Assembly: GCF_027409185.1 (NCBI RefSeq)
Contig: NC_084475.1
Location: 11,676,130-11,740,129 of the forward strand
DNA: 64,000 bases
Direction of reading: 5' to 3'
DNA from: Cynocephalus volans
Lineage: Eukaryota > Chordata > Mammalia > Dermoptera > Cynocephalidae
A model generated the notes under the pieces. The model saw nothing but the letters and a program-made list of their open reading frames with translations. It was not told the DNA's origin and made no database searches. Positions 21,240-34,399 of this stretch are shown in pieces (position 1 is the stretch's first letter; each line of letters starts with the position of its first letter). The position numbers were made by a program, and so were the translations under genes.

Positions 21240-21862
21240 TTTCTTTTATATTTTTATTTTATTTTATTTTTATTGAAAATAAAATACATATTTATGGGGT
21301 ACAGAGTTCAATTTTTGTGTGCAATATGTGATGATCAAATCAGGATTATTAACATATTTATCATTACAAAACGTAATTATTCTTCATGTCCATTACCCGG
21401 TATCTCTCTAGCCTCCTTCTTCCACCCCCTTTCCCACCTCCAGTAACCATAGTTTGGTTCACTCTGTGTGCCCTGTTGAACTTTCTCTGAAAGTTCAACA
21501 TATTACTGTGGTTGTTCTTTCTTCCTTTCTTTTTTCTTTTATTGATTTTTTAACTCCCACTTATGAGTAAGGACATATGGTATTTCTCTTTCTATACCTG
21601 GTTTATTTCACTTAACATAGTTTTCTCCAAGCTCATCCACGTTGCTGCGCATGGCAGAATTTCATTCTTTTTTATGGCTGAGTAGTAGTACTTTGTGAAT
21701 ATATACCACATTTTCTTTATCCAGTTGTCTGTCGACGGACATTTAGGTTGGTTCCATATCTTGGCTATTGTGAATAGAGCTGCAATAGACATACAGGTGC
21801 AGTTATCCCTTTGACATGGCGATTTTGATTCCTTTGCATATATACCCAGTAATGGGATTTGA
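21240..21862 (-). mobile_element. Old L1 3' end, antisense
   Basis: The T-rich start is the reverse of an A-tail. A diverged L1 3' UTR follows (acccctttcccacctccagtaacc), then the ORF2 C-terminus, whose reverse frame at 21592-21867 preserves [29 protein letters not shown]. It breaks off abruptly at about 21862. Confidence 0.85.
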
Positions 21863-21904
21863 CGCACTTTCTGGGACTTCTGAATCTTCTCAAGGGAAAG
21901 AAAG

Positions 21905-22095
21905 AGGGAGAGAACTTACATTTCCTGTTGCCTATCATGCACCAGGCACTTTGCTCAGCAATAAATACAGGTATTTTGATCAGTTCTTAGAAAAATTCAG
22001 TGATACATAGAGGATATTGAGATTAATTGCCCAGGGACACAGAGCTACCAAAGCCCAGAGTGAGGATTAAAATTACATCTTTCTTATGTTTGAAA
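21905..22095 (-). mobile_element. MIR SINE
   Basis: The landmarks caccaggcactttgctcagca, attgcccagggacacagagctacc and gagtgaggattaaaattac are those of MIR in reverse. Confidence 0.7.
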
Positions 22096-22889
22096 GCAGT
22101 TATTTCCATCATAAAATTTTTCCCCTGGGAGAAATGTTCCTATAATTTTATGTTTACCATGAAGGAAAAAAATAAAAATACTATAGTTGAATGAATAATT
22201 TCTTAGAAACAAAATTCTTACAATTATGAACTTATAAACATTTAAAATTTTTGATACTTGAGAAAGTTGTCAATATACTCATTACCCTAAATCTTTTCTT
22301 GTTAACATTTTTCATCATTATCAATATTAAAAGAAAAAGTTATATAGAGAAATTTTTATAACATCTTATTTTTTTAATGTCATCACTCTCAATATTAGTA
22401 AGAATTTTTAAGATCATTCTATTTCTTATTATGCAAACAGTATTTTAAGGTTTCAAAAAGATGAGGCATCAAAGGTTTGAGTTATCAAGTTTAACTTGCC
22501 TACCACACCTTACGTAATTTTTTGGCTGACATTTCTGGTAAGCAAATATTTATTTTGTTGTCCTGTTAAACATAGTTCCTAGGGAAGAGACTAATAAATT
22601 TCTCCAGATTTCAGTTAACAATGACAACATTTTGGGGTACTCAAATTATATAAAAGCCATCAATAAATAAATGTAAGTAAATATTAAATATGAATTTTAT
22701 TCACAGAAAAATATAAATACCCATGAAAAGATTAAGAATCTGCTTATTAATTATAAATAATGCCCATAAGCATTCCAAGTAGCTATATTAATATTTAAAT
22801 TATTTAATAAATAGAAACATCTCATTTTTCCAATTAAGTTTAATTGCACAATAAAATACATATATTCTTTTAGGAAAAAATGTTGAATT
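22096..22889. other. No recognised feature
   Basis: Strongly AT-rich, low-complexity-like sequence with no gene or repeat that I recognise. Confidence 0.45.
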
Positions 22890-23907
22890 TTTTCAGGTAA
22901 TTATAGACTTGCCTCTAACCCATTACCCCTAATCTTTGTCTCTCTTCATCTCATTAGTGACAACAACTGCTATCCTATTGGTTTTTATTTTTGCAAATGA
23001 TTAACTGTGATTTTTTTTACTTTATATTATATTGTACACACATGATTTTGCTGTATTAATAAAATACATGTTTTAAATAAAAGAATGCATTATGTATTTC
23101 TATCAATAAGTTGTTTCTTTTACCCAAGAATATGCAATTTTTTTACATTGTTTTACTGCATATTAATGACCTCATTTTTTAACTTATTTCTAGTAGTTTA
23201 TATTATGGGCATTCCAGTTTATATTACAATTATTCTACTGATTGACATTTAATTTATCTCTCATTTTTCATTATCACAAATAATGCTGCAATTAAGATTT
23301 TTGCCCAAGTTTTCTTGTACCTGAGTAATATCTTTTCTCTGTGGTAGAATCTGAAAGGTAAAATTATCAGGTCCTGGAAGATGCCCACTCTTTTAATATT
23401 AGAAGAGGATCTAAATTTCCAAACAAAATATCTATGCCAATTCACCCTTTTCATCAATCCATGAAAGTACAGATTTTCTCATATCTGTAAGAACAGTAGG
23501 TTTATCACACTTTCTCACTGTGGCATCTTAGTTAAACTGCACCTCATTATTGTTTTCAGTTGCATTTCTTTGATTAGTAGTGTTTTTAAGAATTTTTATC
23601 TGTTTTGGTTATTTTCTATAAATATCCTGATATACCGCTTAATATTTTTATTAGTATTTTTACTTCTTGTAATTGATTTGTAAGAATTTAAAAATACGTT
23701 ACAGATATTAATACTTCATAATGTATAGTAAATATTTTCCCCTATACGTTTTCTTGTGTTTTTATTTGGTTTATGGTGTATTTAGTCATAAAAATATTTC
23801 AGTTTTCATGTGGGCAAACTTATTACTCTCTACCTTAATGGCTCTTAAAAAAAATAAAATCTTTCTACTTCCTAGTGTCCTAGATTTTGCCCTATATTTT
23901 CTTTCTG

Positions 23908-24125
23908 GAAAGGCAGTGCAGAGAAATGGTTAAGAATAGGGAATTGAGCAAGACTACCCAGGTTTGAATCACAGGTTTCTAGCAGTATGAACTTGGACAA
24001 AGTACTTTGCCTCGTTGAATCTCAGTTTCTTCATTTGCAAAGTAGATACACTAATTTCCTATATTACAGAATTATTGTGCACCAAAATACGTAAAGCATT
24101 TTGCTGGAACTAAATGGTTAATGCT
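23908..24125 (+). mobile_element. MIR SINE
   Basis: The order gcagtgcagagaaatggttaag...actacccaggtttgaatcac...gaacttggacaaagtac...tctcagtttcttcatttgcaaa...gtaaagcattttgctgg is MIR in sense with tRNA-like A and B boxes recognisable. Confidence 0.85.
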
Positions 24126-24202
24126 CATTTTTTCTAATGTGTAACTATTTTTTTTTCTCACATACAGATCATTAGTCCATCTGTACTTTGTATACATTTG
24201 TG

Positions 24203-24204
<2 letters not shown>

Positions 24205-24236
<32 letters not shown>
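24205..24236. repeat. (TG)n microsatellite
   Basis: About 15 consecutive tg dinucleotides. Confidence 0.9.
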
Positions 24237-24238
<2 letters not shown>

Positions 24239-24942
24239 CATGAGTATATATTTGTGGTTATTGTGTAATTTTTTATCCTAAATGCTTTCTTCTACCCAAT
24301 GTTTCTAATGCAAATTCTGGTATTAAAACGTTTTTTCCTCTAAATGGTAATTTTGGGGTTTTCATTTGTACTTGACATTCTGAAATTTTGCTGTGCTTTT
24401 TCTAATTTTTGTTGGCTTGTTTTCAGCCAATTTATCCTGCTAAGAACTTTATGATATATTCAATATGAGGATTCAAGTATTTCTTCAGTCCTGGCAAATT
24501 CTCGATTGAAATTTCTTCAGATAATATCTACCTATCTATTCTTTTTATACTGTCTTTCTTGAACTCTTATTGGATAAATGAGAAGTTCTCTGTACTTTTT
24601 AAAAAAATCATCTCTTACTTTTCCTTTATGTTCATACTTATAACTATTTGTTTCTTCGAGCAGCCTTCAGGAAATTTTTTTCAGCCAGATAGTACAATAT
24701 ATCGATTTGCTCTTGTGGTGTATCCATTGTGCCCTTTACTTCACTACTGCAGTTATTTTAAATATAAATGATTATTTATTTCAGTTTCCATTATGAATGA
24801 TTTTTTTTTTCAATTTCCAAACGTTCTAATAAGTTATTTTGTATAATCACCTTTTTTTTTTTTTTTGTCTGATTGTATTGCTTCTGTTTCATGCGTAGGA
24901 TTATCTCATCAGTTTCTGAAGGGATAATAAATGCATCTATAC

Positions 24943-24948
<6 letters not shown>

Positions 24949-24996
<48 letters not shown>
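24949..24996. repeat. (CA)n microsatellite
   Basis: About 24 consecutive ca dinucleotides, not attached to a recognisable L1 3' UTR here. Confidence 0.93.
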
Positions 24997-24997
<1 letters not shown>

Positions 24998-24999
24998 CA

Positions 25000-26900
25000 T
25001 AATTCTTTCATCAGTTATATTTCTTTTGGTGAAAGATTTTCCCCAATGGTTGAATTTGGTATTTCCCTCATGCTATTAGCACTCAGCAATTGTTTGGTAA
25101 TTTGAGACCGTGCACTTAACTTCTATGTTGGCTGAGATTCCCTGCCTTTCTTATATGCACTTTCTGTAAAAGGACATAAAGTGGCCATAGAAACTGGAGT
25201 TTCTCTTAGTTTTTAGTCAGTGTAGAGGATATGCATGCAGACGGTGCTGCTGGGTGGGGATCTGTAGCTAATAATCCCTTTTTCAGGAGAACTCTCTCTG
25301 TTTCCCAGGTTTCACCAACTACCCAGAGCACTACCCTAGTTCTCTCAGCCAAGTATCTGTAATCACTGATTGTAAACATGTGCAAAAATCCTGTGTACTA
25401 CCACCTGGCCTATAGGAGCTACCAGGGAGAGTGGGAGAGGAACTTGTGTAGCCACTGATGAAGGTAAATTCTTTAGATGTTTCCTTTCACTGGTCCTGGG
25501 CCCCGTATTCCTCCTGAGTTTTCTCAGCACCTTTGCCCTGCTATGTTCATCCAGTTCCGTGGTTTCCCATTCCAGACGTCTTCATCCTAGTGCATTGTAG
25601 TGATACAAAAATTCCTTACAAATATCTCCTTCCTTATTTTGAAATGTGTAACAAATACCCTGTCTGCCATTTGAAACAAAACAAAGACCCTTTTAAAATT
25701 TAACATATTTTATGCAAATGAAATAAATCATGTAGTCTTCCTCAGTTATCTTCCTTTGTATCTCACAACATCTTATTTGACACTCACATCCTCGTCTCAT
25801 CCCCACCTTCACTTTGAGACATGGACCTGTGTTTTCAGCTAATAGTGATAACTTGTAAGTGTGTATAATAATTGTCTCAGGACGAAGACTGAGAACAGAG
25901 GCTTTTAGAATCAATAATCATGCTAAGGTATACTTTTTATCGCATATCTGTAATAGGATTCTTTATACTCTCATTTATTTATTTGTATATGTGTGTGAGT
26001 CTTAACAAATAGATTATATAGTTTTTGAGGACAGAAACAAAATCTTTTCAATCTTTTTTTTATTTTTCCTCATTTTTTTATGTGTAACATTTCATGGACA
26101 TATGAATCCCCCAATAAATCTTACCGGATTTATTGGTAGACCTCTTTGTTGTGTGAGACAATTTTATCACGTCTTAAAACAAAATCTTCTCATTATTTTG
26201 TTACTAAATTTCAGCCAAAAAAAAGAAAAACAAAAACAAAAACAACACCCATAAAATTCATGCAAAATGATTAGAGTAGGTTCTTATATCTTATGGCATT
26301 GTCAGTGGATAAATTTTGCTTCAAATATAAACCATATTACAGATATTTATTATGGGAACCTAATTTTATTCTGGGAAAGTTTGATCTCTGCCTGTCACCT
26401 TTGCCTTGTGTTTTAATCTCATGTCACAGAGCTATTATAATATTATGGAAATAATTTTTCTTTGACTTTTACTGTGATCAGCAAATGAAAATCAAAGACT
26501 ATTGAAAAATAAATATTTGGCTATAATTATATATTCCAGTATCAAGAATTTAGCACATAAATTTATAAACCATCCCTATGATTGTTACCTTCTTCTTAAA
26601 TTTTCTTTCTGCCTATTTTTGATCCATTTAATTAGGACTTGAGAAGAAGCAGGGTTTGGAGACCTTGAGACTTTTTTATTTCTAGAATAATCACAGACTT
26701 ATGTAATCTTAAAAGACAACAAATTATCATTGGCTAATGAGAGAAAGAGAATGTGGTGAAGATAATTTAAACGTAGAATTTTGGGTGATTTGATTTTCTT
26801 GATGATTAAGTCTATAAGTTTTATTTAGCTTTATTGTAGTCTTTGACTTTTAGAAAAATATACAGTAATAGCTTAATGACACTTCATATTATTTTCATGT
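25000..26900. other. No confident feature
   Basis: AT-rich intergenic or intronic DNA. Reverse-strand open frame 25693-25914 resembles no known family. No exon, RNA gene or clear repeat was recognised. Confidence 0.4.
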
Positions 26901-26904
26901 ATAG

Positions 26905-27551
26905 GTAAAGAAGAAATTAAACAGAAAGTCAAAAAGTTTCTTGAAAGTAGTTCAAATGAAGATATATCATGCCTAAAGCTGTGGAGTACTGCAAAAACAG
27001 TACTAAGAGGGAAGTTTATTGCAATAAATACTTACATCAAAGAATAGAATGATTTTAAATTAACAACCTAATGCGACACCTCAAAGAACTAGAAAAATAA
27101 CAATCCAATCCCTACATTAGTAGATGGAAAGAAATAATTAAGATCAGAGCACAACTAAAGGAAACAAAGACACACTCAAAAAGATACAAAAGATCAATGA
27201 AATAAATTTTTTTTTTAAGAAGAAAATCAAAATAAATCATAGTTGGCTAAAAAAAAAAAAGAAGAGAGAAAAGACAAATAAAACAATTCAGAAATGAAAA
27301 GGAGATATTAAAACTGATAACACAGAAATACAAAGAATCATTAGAGACTAATATAAACAACTACATGCCAACAAATTTGAAAACCTGTAGGAAATGGATG
27401 AATTTTTGCACATGTGCAAATTACCAAGATTGAACCAAGAAGAATATAAAATGAGAACAGACTAAGAACAAGCAATGAAATTGAAGCAGAAATTCCCAGG
27501 CCCAGATGACTTTACTGCTGAATTCTACCAAACATTTAAAGAAGAATTTAT
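26905..27551 (+). mobile_element. Older L1, ORF2 part upstream of a nested L1
   Basis: Degenerate ORF2 in sense, including cagtactaagagggaagtttattgc and a cccagatgactttactgctgaattctacca-type RT entry. Many stops and indels are present. It continues after the young L1 at 28803. Confidence 0.85.
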
Positions 27552-28583
27552 GGTATAACTGGATATCCATATGCAGGAGAATGAAACTAGATCCATACCT
27601 CTCACCGTATACTAAAATCAACTAAAAATGGATTAAGGATTTAAATATACACCTTGAAACAATAAAACTTCTTAAAGAAAACATAGGAGAAACACTTCAG
27701 GAAATAGGACCGGGCACAGACTTCATGAATACGACCCCAAAAGCACGGGCAACCAAAGAAAAAATAAACAAATGGGATTATATCAAACTAAAAAGCTTCT
27801 GCACAGCAAAAGAAACAATTAACAGAGTTAAAAGACAACCAACAGAGTGGGAGAAAATATTTGCAAAATATACATCTGACAAAGGATTAATATCCAGAAT
27901 ATATAAGGAACTCAAACAACTTTACAAGAAGAAAACAAGCAACCCAATTAAAAAATGGGCAAAAGAGCTAAGTAGGCATTTCTCTAAGGAAGATATACAA
28001 ATGGCCAACAGACATATGAAAAAATGCTCAACATCACTCAGCATCTGGGAAATGCAAATCAAAACCACACTGAGATACCATCTAACCCCAGTTAGGATGG
28101 CTAAAATCCAAAAGACTCTGAACAATAAATGCTGGCGAGGTTGCGGAGAAAAAGGAACTCTCATACATTGTTGGTGGGACTGCAAAATGGTGCAGCCTCT
28201 GTGGAAAATGGTGTGGAGGTTCCTCAAACAATTGCAGATAGATCAACCATACGACCCAGCTATCCCACAGTTGGGAATAAAGCCAGAGGAATGGAAATCA
28301 TCAAGTCGAAGGTATACCTGTTCCCCAATGTTCATCGCAGCACTCTTTACAATAGCCAAGAGTTGGAACCAGCCCAAATGTCCATCATCAGATGAGTGGA
28401 TATGGAAAATGTGGTACATCTACACAATGGAATACTACTCAGCTATAAAAACGAATGAAATACTGCCATTTGCAACAACATGGATGGACCTTGAGAGAAT
28501 TATATTAAGTGAAACAAGTCAGGCACAGAAAGAGAAATACCACATGTTCTCACTTATTGGTGGGAGCTAAAAATTAATATATA

Positions 28584-28618
<35 letters not shown>

Positions 28619-28802
28619 AACAAAAAACGGGGGGGGGGGAAGAAGATATAACAACCACAATTACTTGAAGTTGATACGACAAGCAAACAGAAAGGACATT
28701 GTTGGTGGGGAGGGGGGGAGGGAGGGAGGTTTTGGTGATGGGCAACAATAATCAGCCACAATGTATATCAACATAATAAAATTTTAAAAAATAAAATAAA
28801 AT
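27552..28802 (+). mobile_element. Young 5'-truncated L1 nested in an older L1
   Basis: A truncated copy of the same young subfamily: ORF2 C-terminal region, (CA)n, G-run, G-rich tract and A-rich tail. It is bounded by a perfect 14-bp duplication, aaagaagaatttat, at 27538-27551 and 28803-28816, which lies in the older L1's ORF2. The order of events is therefore certain. Confidence 0.97.
27725..28570 (+). pseudogene. L1 ORF2 C-terminal third, open frame
   Basis: 281 codons match the ORF2 C-terminal region of the full-length copy at 8146, including the C-x3-C-x7-H-x4-C knuckle. The frame upstream of 27725 is broken by a TAA at about 27622. With the 5' truncation, it lacks endonuclease and RT and cannot act on its own. 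Confidence 0.92.
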
Positions 28803-31450
28803 AAAGAAGAATTTATACCAACTCTTTTCAAACTATTCCAAACAATTGAAAAAGATGCCATTCTCCCAAACTCATTCTATGAGGCCTGCATCACCCTGAC
28901 ACCAAAACCAGACAAAGAGACAACAGAAAAAGAAAACTACAGTTCAGTATCTTTGGTGAACATGGACACAAAAATCCTCAACAAAATATTAGCAGGCAGA
29001 ATACAACAGAACATCAATGAAATTATACATCATGATCAAGTGGGATTTATCCCAGGAATGCAAGGATGGTTCAACATATGCAAGTCAATAAGTGTGATAC
29101 ACAACATCAGCAAAATCAAGGACAGAAACCATATGATTATATCAATAGACACAGAAAAAGCATTTGACAAAATTCAACATCCCTTATGATAAAGACTGTC
29201 AACATATTATTTATATAAGGAAAATATCTCAACACAAAAAAAGCCATATATGACAAACTCACCACCAACATCATCCTGAATGGCTATGCTTAACAAAAGA
29301 AACAAGAGTAAGATGTCTACTCTCACCACTCCTACTTAGCTTTAAGTACCAGCCAGAGTAATCAGGGAGGAGAAAGAAATAAGGAACATCTAGATTGGAA
29401 AAGGCAAGATCAAAAGGTCCATGTTTGCAGATGATATGATTCTACATAGAGAAAAACCTAAAGACTACAAAAAAAAATATTTACAGTTGATAAATGACAT
29501 CAGTAAAGTTGCAGGATACAACATCAACATGCAAAAATCAGTAGCATTTTTATACTGCAACAATGAACTAGCAGATAAAGAAATCAAGAAAGCTATCCAA
29601 TTTACAGTAATCACTAGAAAAATAAAATACTTATGAATAAAGTAAACCAAGGAAGTGAAAGAGCTCTACAATGAGAACTACAAATCACTGTTGAAAGAAA
29701 TTAAAGGGGACACAAAAAGATGCAATGGGATTTCATTCTGTTGGATTAGAAGAATTAACATTGTGAAAATGTCCATATTACCTAAAGAGATCTACAGATT
29801 CAATGCAATCTCCATCAAAATACCAATGACATTCTTCACAGAAATGGAAAAAATGATCTTAACATTCATATGAAACAACAAAAGACACTGAATAGCCAAA
29901 GCAATAATTAGCAAAAAATAAAAAAGCTGGAGGCACTACACTACCTGACTTCAAATTATACTACAAAACTATAGTAACCGAAACGGTATGGTAATGGCAT
30001 AGAAACAGATACAGGGATCAATGGAACAGAATAGAGAACCCAGAAATAAACCCACGTACTTACAGCCAACTGATCTTTGACAAGGGCAACAGGAGCATAC
30101 ATTGGGGAAAGGACCATCTCTTCAATAACTGGTGCTGGGAAAACTGGACATCCATATATAGAAGAATGAAAGAAGACCCATACCTCTCACCATATACCAA
30201 AATCAACTCAAAGTGGATTAAAGACATAAATATAAGACGTGGAATTATAAAACCCCTAGAGAAAACATAGGCAAAACAGTTCAGGAAGTAGGACTGGGCA
30301 AAGATTTTACGATTAAGACCCCCAAAATCACAGCAATAAAAGAAAAAGGTAAACAAATGGGATTATAGCAAACTAAAAAGCTTCTGTGCTGCAAAAGAAA
30401 CAGTTAATAGAGCGAAAGACAACCTGCAGAATGGGAGAAAACTTTTCAAACTATTCATCCAACAAGGGATTATTACCCAGTATATACAATAAACTCAAAC
30501 AAATTAACAGTAAAAAGACAAGTGACCTGATGAAAAAATGGGCAAAGGAGCTGAATAGGCATTCCCCAAGGGAAGATATATGAATGGCCAATAGACACAT
30601 GAAAAAAATGCTCAATATCACTAAGCAACAGGGAAATACCAATCAAAACCACACTGAGATATCATCTCACCCTAGTTAGATTGGCTATGATAAAAAAGAC
30701 AGAGAATAACAAATCCTGGTAAGGATGTGAAGAAAGCAGAGCCCTCCTACACTGTCGGTGGGACTGTAAATCAGTAGAGCCATTATGGAAAACAGTATGG
30801 AGTTTCCTCAAATAACTACAGATAGAACTACCATGTAATCAAGCAATACCAGTGCTGTGTATATACCCAAAGGAATGTCAGAGGGACACCTGCACTCCAA
30901 TATTGATGATCTATTTAGATATCACAGACAAGAGTTGGAACCAACCTAAATGTCCATCAATCGACAACCGGAAAAGGAAAATGTGGTATATATACCCAAT
31001 GGAATACTACTGTATCATAAGAAAGAATGAAATGTCACCATTCACAGTAACGTGGATGAATTTGGAGAAAATTATGTTACCTCAAAGAAGCCAGGCACAG
31101 AAAAAGAAACACCACACATCTTCACTCATAAATTGGAGCTAAAATAAATGAAAGAAAGAATGAATGAATGAATGAATAAGTCAGAGAAAGAAAGAATGAT
31201 ACAGCAATCACAATAGTATGTTGAACTTTAAAGGAGAGAACAAAACTGAGGTTACCAGGGGTGGGAAAGGGGGAGAAGGGGACATTAGTGAGAAATTGGT
31301 AAAGAGTCACAAAGAATAATGACATGTGTAATGATGAATATACTAATTATTCTGGTTTGATCACCAGATATTGTACACAGGTATTGACATTCAACTCTGT
31401 ACTCCACAAATATGTATAATCAATTATGTCTCAATAAAAAAAAAATTTTT
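28803..31450 (+). mobile_element. Older L1, continuation through its 3' end
   Basis: ORF2 RT-to-C-terminus relics lie in pieces at 28953-29189 ([17 protein letters not shown]), 29421-29636 (FADDMILHREKPKD), 29655-29873, 30386-30583 and 30852-31142. A 3' UTR with a ctgaggttaccaggggtggg block and an A-tail near 31430-31450 follow. Divergence from the young copies and the many stops place it in an older L1MA/L1PB-like class. Confidence 0.92.
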
Positions 31451-31494
31451 AAATAAAGTTTAACAACCTGATGTGTCATAGCTATTATGGTGTA

Positions 31495-31495
31495 A

Positions 31496-31545
<50 letters not shown>

Positions 31546-31582
31546 GTCTCCCCACTTAAAAAAAAGTATATATATATATGTA
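31495..31582. repeat. (TA)n simple repeat
   Basis: Two TA-rich runs separated by a short unique stretch. Confidence 0.88.
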
Positions 31583-32023
31583 TGCATTTGTTCAGCAGCT
31601 TAAACCTCAATTAAGTACTTCAGTTTGAAATACAGCTAAATTTTAAAAAGAAATGTAATATTAAACTATAATGCAAGACACTGTTCGTATTCTGATATAA
31701 TCATTTTCAGGTCATATAATTGGGTCAAAATGTTTTTTAATAAAGAGTTGCATTCCATAATCAGCTGTTTTGGGAATTAGAAGACCCATTTACTGTAGTA
31801 ATCCATACAGGTGTTTATTTTTAATAAATATTGTCTTCTGCTTTTACCAAATATTTGGGTGAATACTTCAAAAGTATAGATTGCAAATGAAATAGTACAT
31901 TTGATATGACTTTTTCTTTCCATAGTATTAGAACTTATAAAAATAATTTGTATATGGATTTTTCATGTGTTCTGTACTATTTTCTAATTATCTCTTGGCA
32001 TATCATATTTGTATAATCACATT
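31583..32023. other. No recognised feature
   Basis: AT-rich sequence without a recognisable gene or repeat. Confidence 0.4.
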
Positions 32024-32245
32024 ATAGCACATGGTATCTGGAGGCAGTCACAGTTTCAAGTTCCAGACTTTGTCACTAATCAGCTCTGTCTGGTGAAATT
32101 ACTTAATTATGCCTTCATTTTTTCACCTATAAAATATACCTTCTTCATATGGTTATTGTGAGAAATAAGTAAGTGAATATATGTAAAATGTTTGGAAATG
32201 TGCTAGGAACACAATGATGGATGTATGAATATTAGCTAGTATTAT
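32024..32245 (+). mobile_element. MIR SINE
   Basis: The order ggtatctggaggcagtcaca...gttccagactttgtcactaatc...ccttcattttttcacctataaa...gtgctaggaacacaatgatgg matches MIR in sense. Confidence 0.75.
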
Positions 32246-33115
32246 TACAACAAGCAAGTTGTGAAGTTCTCTTTTTCATGACTGCACTTGAATCTCCAGG
32301 GGTTTCTGACAGAGCAGAGTTCATACAGGAAATCTGCAGCAAATGCTGTTGGGTATTTTGTAAAGAACAAGACATAATCCACCTTAGAATATGTGCTTGC
32401 CTTTCAGGTCTTACCAAGTCTCCATGGAACCTATAGATGTTATTTCAACATCCAGGAGGGAGTAGCCTATTCCAAAAGATGAGCAATCATTTTTACCCCC
32501 AGACAAATGAGAAACTATTAAACAGGCATTTGTTAGCTAAGTTGGGATAAGGACTTGGTAAGAACAGCAGAAAGTTTGCAAACAATTAGGCTCATTTAAA
32601 ATGCATTACTTAGCTTTTAATTAGGCAAAAAGAGAAGGGAGTGTGAGAATTCATTATTATCTAATTAAGATGAAATTTCAAAATGGGCAGTTTCATAAAA
32701 GCTTGATCTCCTAAAATGTTATATTTATCCCTTTAAAACTAATTAATTTTAAGTCCATTTGCTGAGAAGCACAGTAAAATGAAATTTGATGTTTGTCTTA
32801 ACTAAGAAAAATTATTATTAGGATAATGAACTAAATACACTTACTAGCATTTTGGAATAAGTGAACTTTCATTATTTAAACATCCAGTGAATATAAAATG
32901 ATGGCAAAACTGCACAGCTATTTGATTTTGTAGCAAAACAGAATTTCAAGAGTCCTGCCAATATCACGTACCGTCATTTATTTTATCTTTGTTAAAAATA
33001 TTTAGCTTACTTTTGCTCAATAAAAAAGACTTATTTTGAAGAATTTAATAATTCATATTTACATACTTGTACATCTTTGATTAATATGTATCACTAAAAA
33101 AAATCTGTTGTGTGA

Positions 33116-33152
<37 letters not shown>

Positions 33153-33575
33153 AAGGCACAGAAAACACTAACATATTTAAGAAAATGACTCCTCCTTCCA
33201 AAGATTTTGTCTAATGTACTCATTTATTAAATGACTATTAATTTCATGTATTTAAAAATAAATATACTTTTATTTGACATTTTTAGCCTGCCTTTGTTGG
33301 AAAAGGCACAAAGAAAGAAAGTTATTACGTAGTTGCTTACTGTCAGGTAACATTTTATAATAACTCGTGATTGCTTTCATATGTACGTATTTTTGAACTG
33401 ATTTTAGTTGCATGAATCTGAGTCACTTCTGTTAATGTCAAAATGAGGACTGAGTTTATGACTTTTACTTCGTTACACACCGAGTCTTTAATACGCATGA
33501 AAGTCATTCTCTTTTTGCCTCATTTTTTTAGTAAACCCTTTATATTAAATTATAAAGTGCATAAATAAAATTGAT
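32246..33575. other. No recognised gene; short TC/CA repeat
   Basis: AT-rich sequence. A (tc)n/(ca)n stretch lies at 33116-33152. Nothing else is recognised. Confidence 0.45.
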
Positions 33576-33576
33576 G

Positions 33577-34389
33577 TTGGAGAAAGGGCCTGGGAGACCC
33601 AGTAACCACCCTCAACCTACCCAGTCCTCTTATCAGGTTCTTAACTCTGTCACAGGAAAGAATTCTAGAGCAAAGTCTCAGTAGAAAGTGAGAACAGGTT
33701 TAATATAATGAATAAAAATACAGATTTCACAGAGAAAGTGCAGCCTAGCTCCAGAGAGCAGGCAAGGCCTGCACCAAGTTTAATACAAGAGTAAGAAATA
33801 CATATTTAAAGTTTAGTACAGAGTGCAGACTAGCTCAAGAGAGTGAGCAAGCCATTTGCCGGAAGTAACTTTGATGCAAAAAAAAGCATGCACACCTCAG
33901 CTGGCAAACTGTGGATTGGCCCAAGGAAAATGAGCAACCACCCCGCCTCCTACTGAGATTCATCTTTTATAGTTCTGTTATCTAATGAATATTCAATTAA
34001 GGGGGTGGTTCCCAATTATGTAACATAGTCTTGCACATGGTCAGTTGGTCTCTTTTTGGAGCATGGTCATTGGTCAAATCCTATAGCATGCACCAGACAT
34101 GTTCAAGAATATTCTGTGCTTGCTAGCACCTGTAATGGAAGGTAACTCACCTACCAGGGTTACATAATCCTTCTCTACTGAGCATGCCCAGACACTGGAT
34201 TTGCAAAAGCCAACCCCTGGCGGTCTCATTTTCCCCATGTTGGTGCTGAAAATAGGTCTAACATGCAACAGTAGATTTCCTCTAGCGGGAGAGCCTGGAG
34301 GAGGGGTCTGAAACCTCAGGAGGTGGCTTGAAACTCAGAGGTATGTCCCGAAACCCAAACCCAGGGAAACTGAGCATCTCCTATCTCAA
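33577..34389 (-). mobile_element. Candidate ERV1-type solo LTR, antisense
   Basis: An 0.8-kb block with TG (33577) and CA ends, distinctly less AT-rich than its flanks. Read in reverse it has a ctataaaag TATA-like box (about 33966-33974) and a duplicated ~85-bp segment (gtttaata...cagcctagctc/cagactagctc, about 33698-33855). No internal retroviral coding region is attached. The flanking hexamers aattga and aaatga are only a partial match, so a target duplication is not proven. Confidence 0.5.
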
Positions 34390-34399
34390 AATGATCAGA

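Larger units (their letters stand above)
22890..24790 (-). mobile_element. Ancient L1M remnant, antisense
   Basis: Scattered matches to reversed L1M ORF2/3' sequence, for example aataatgctgcaattaagatttttg at about 23280 and tttcagttgcatttctttgattagtag at about 23556. ORF1/HAL1-like sequence is possible toward 24500-24790. It contains a MIR and a (TG)n tract. Boundaries are uncertain. Confidence 0.5.
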
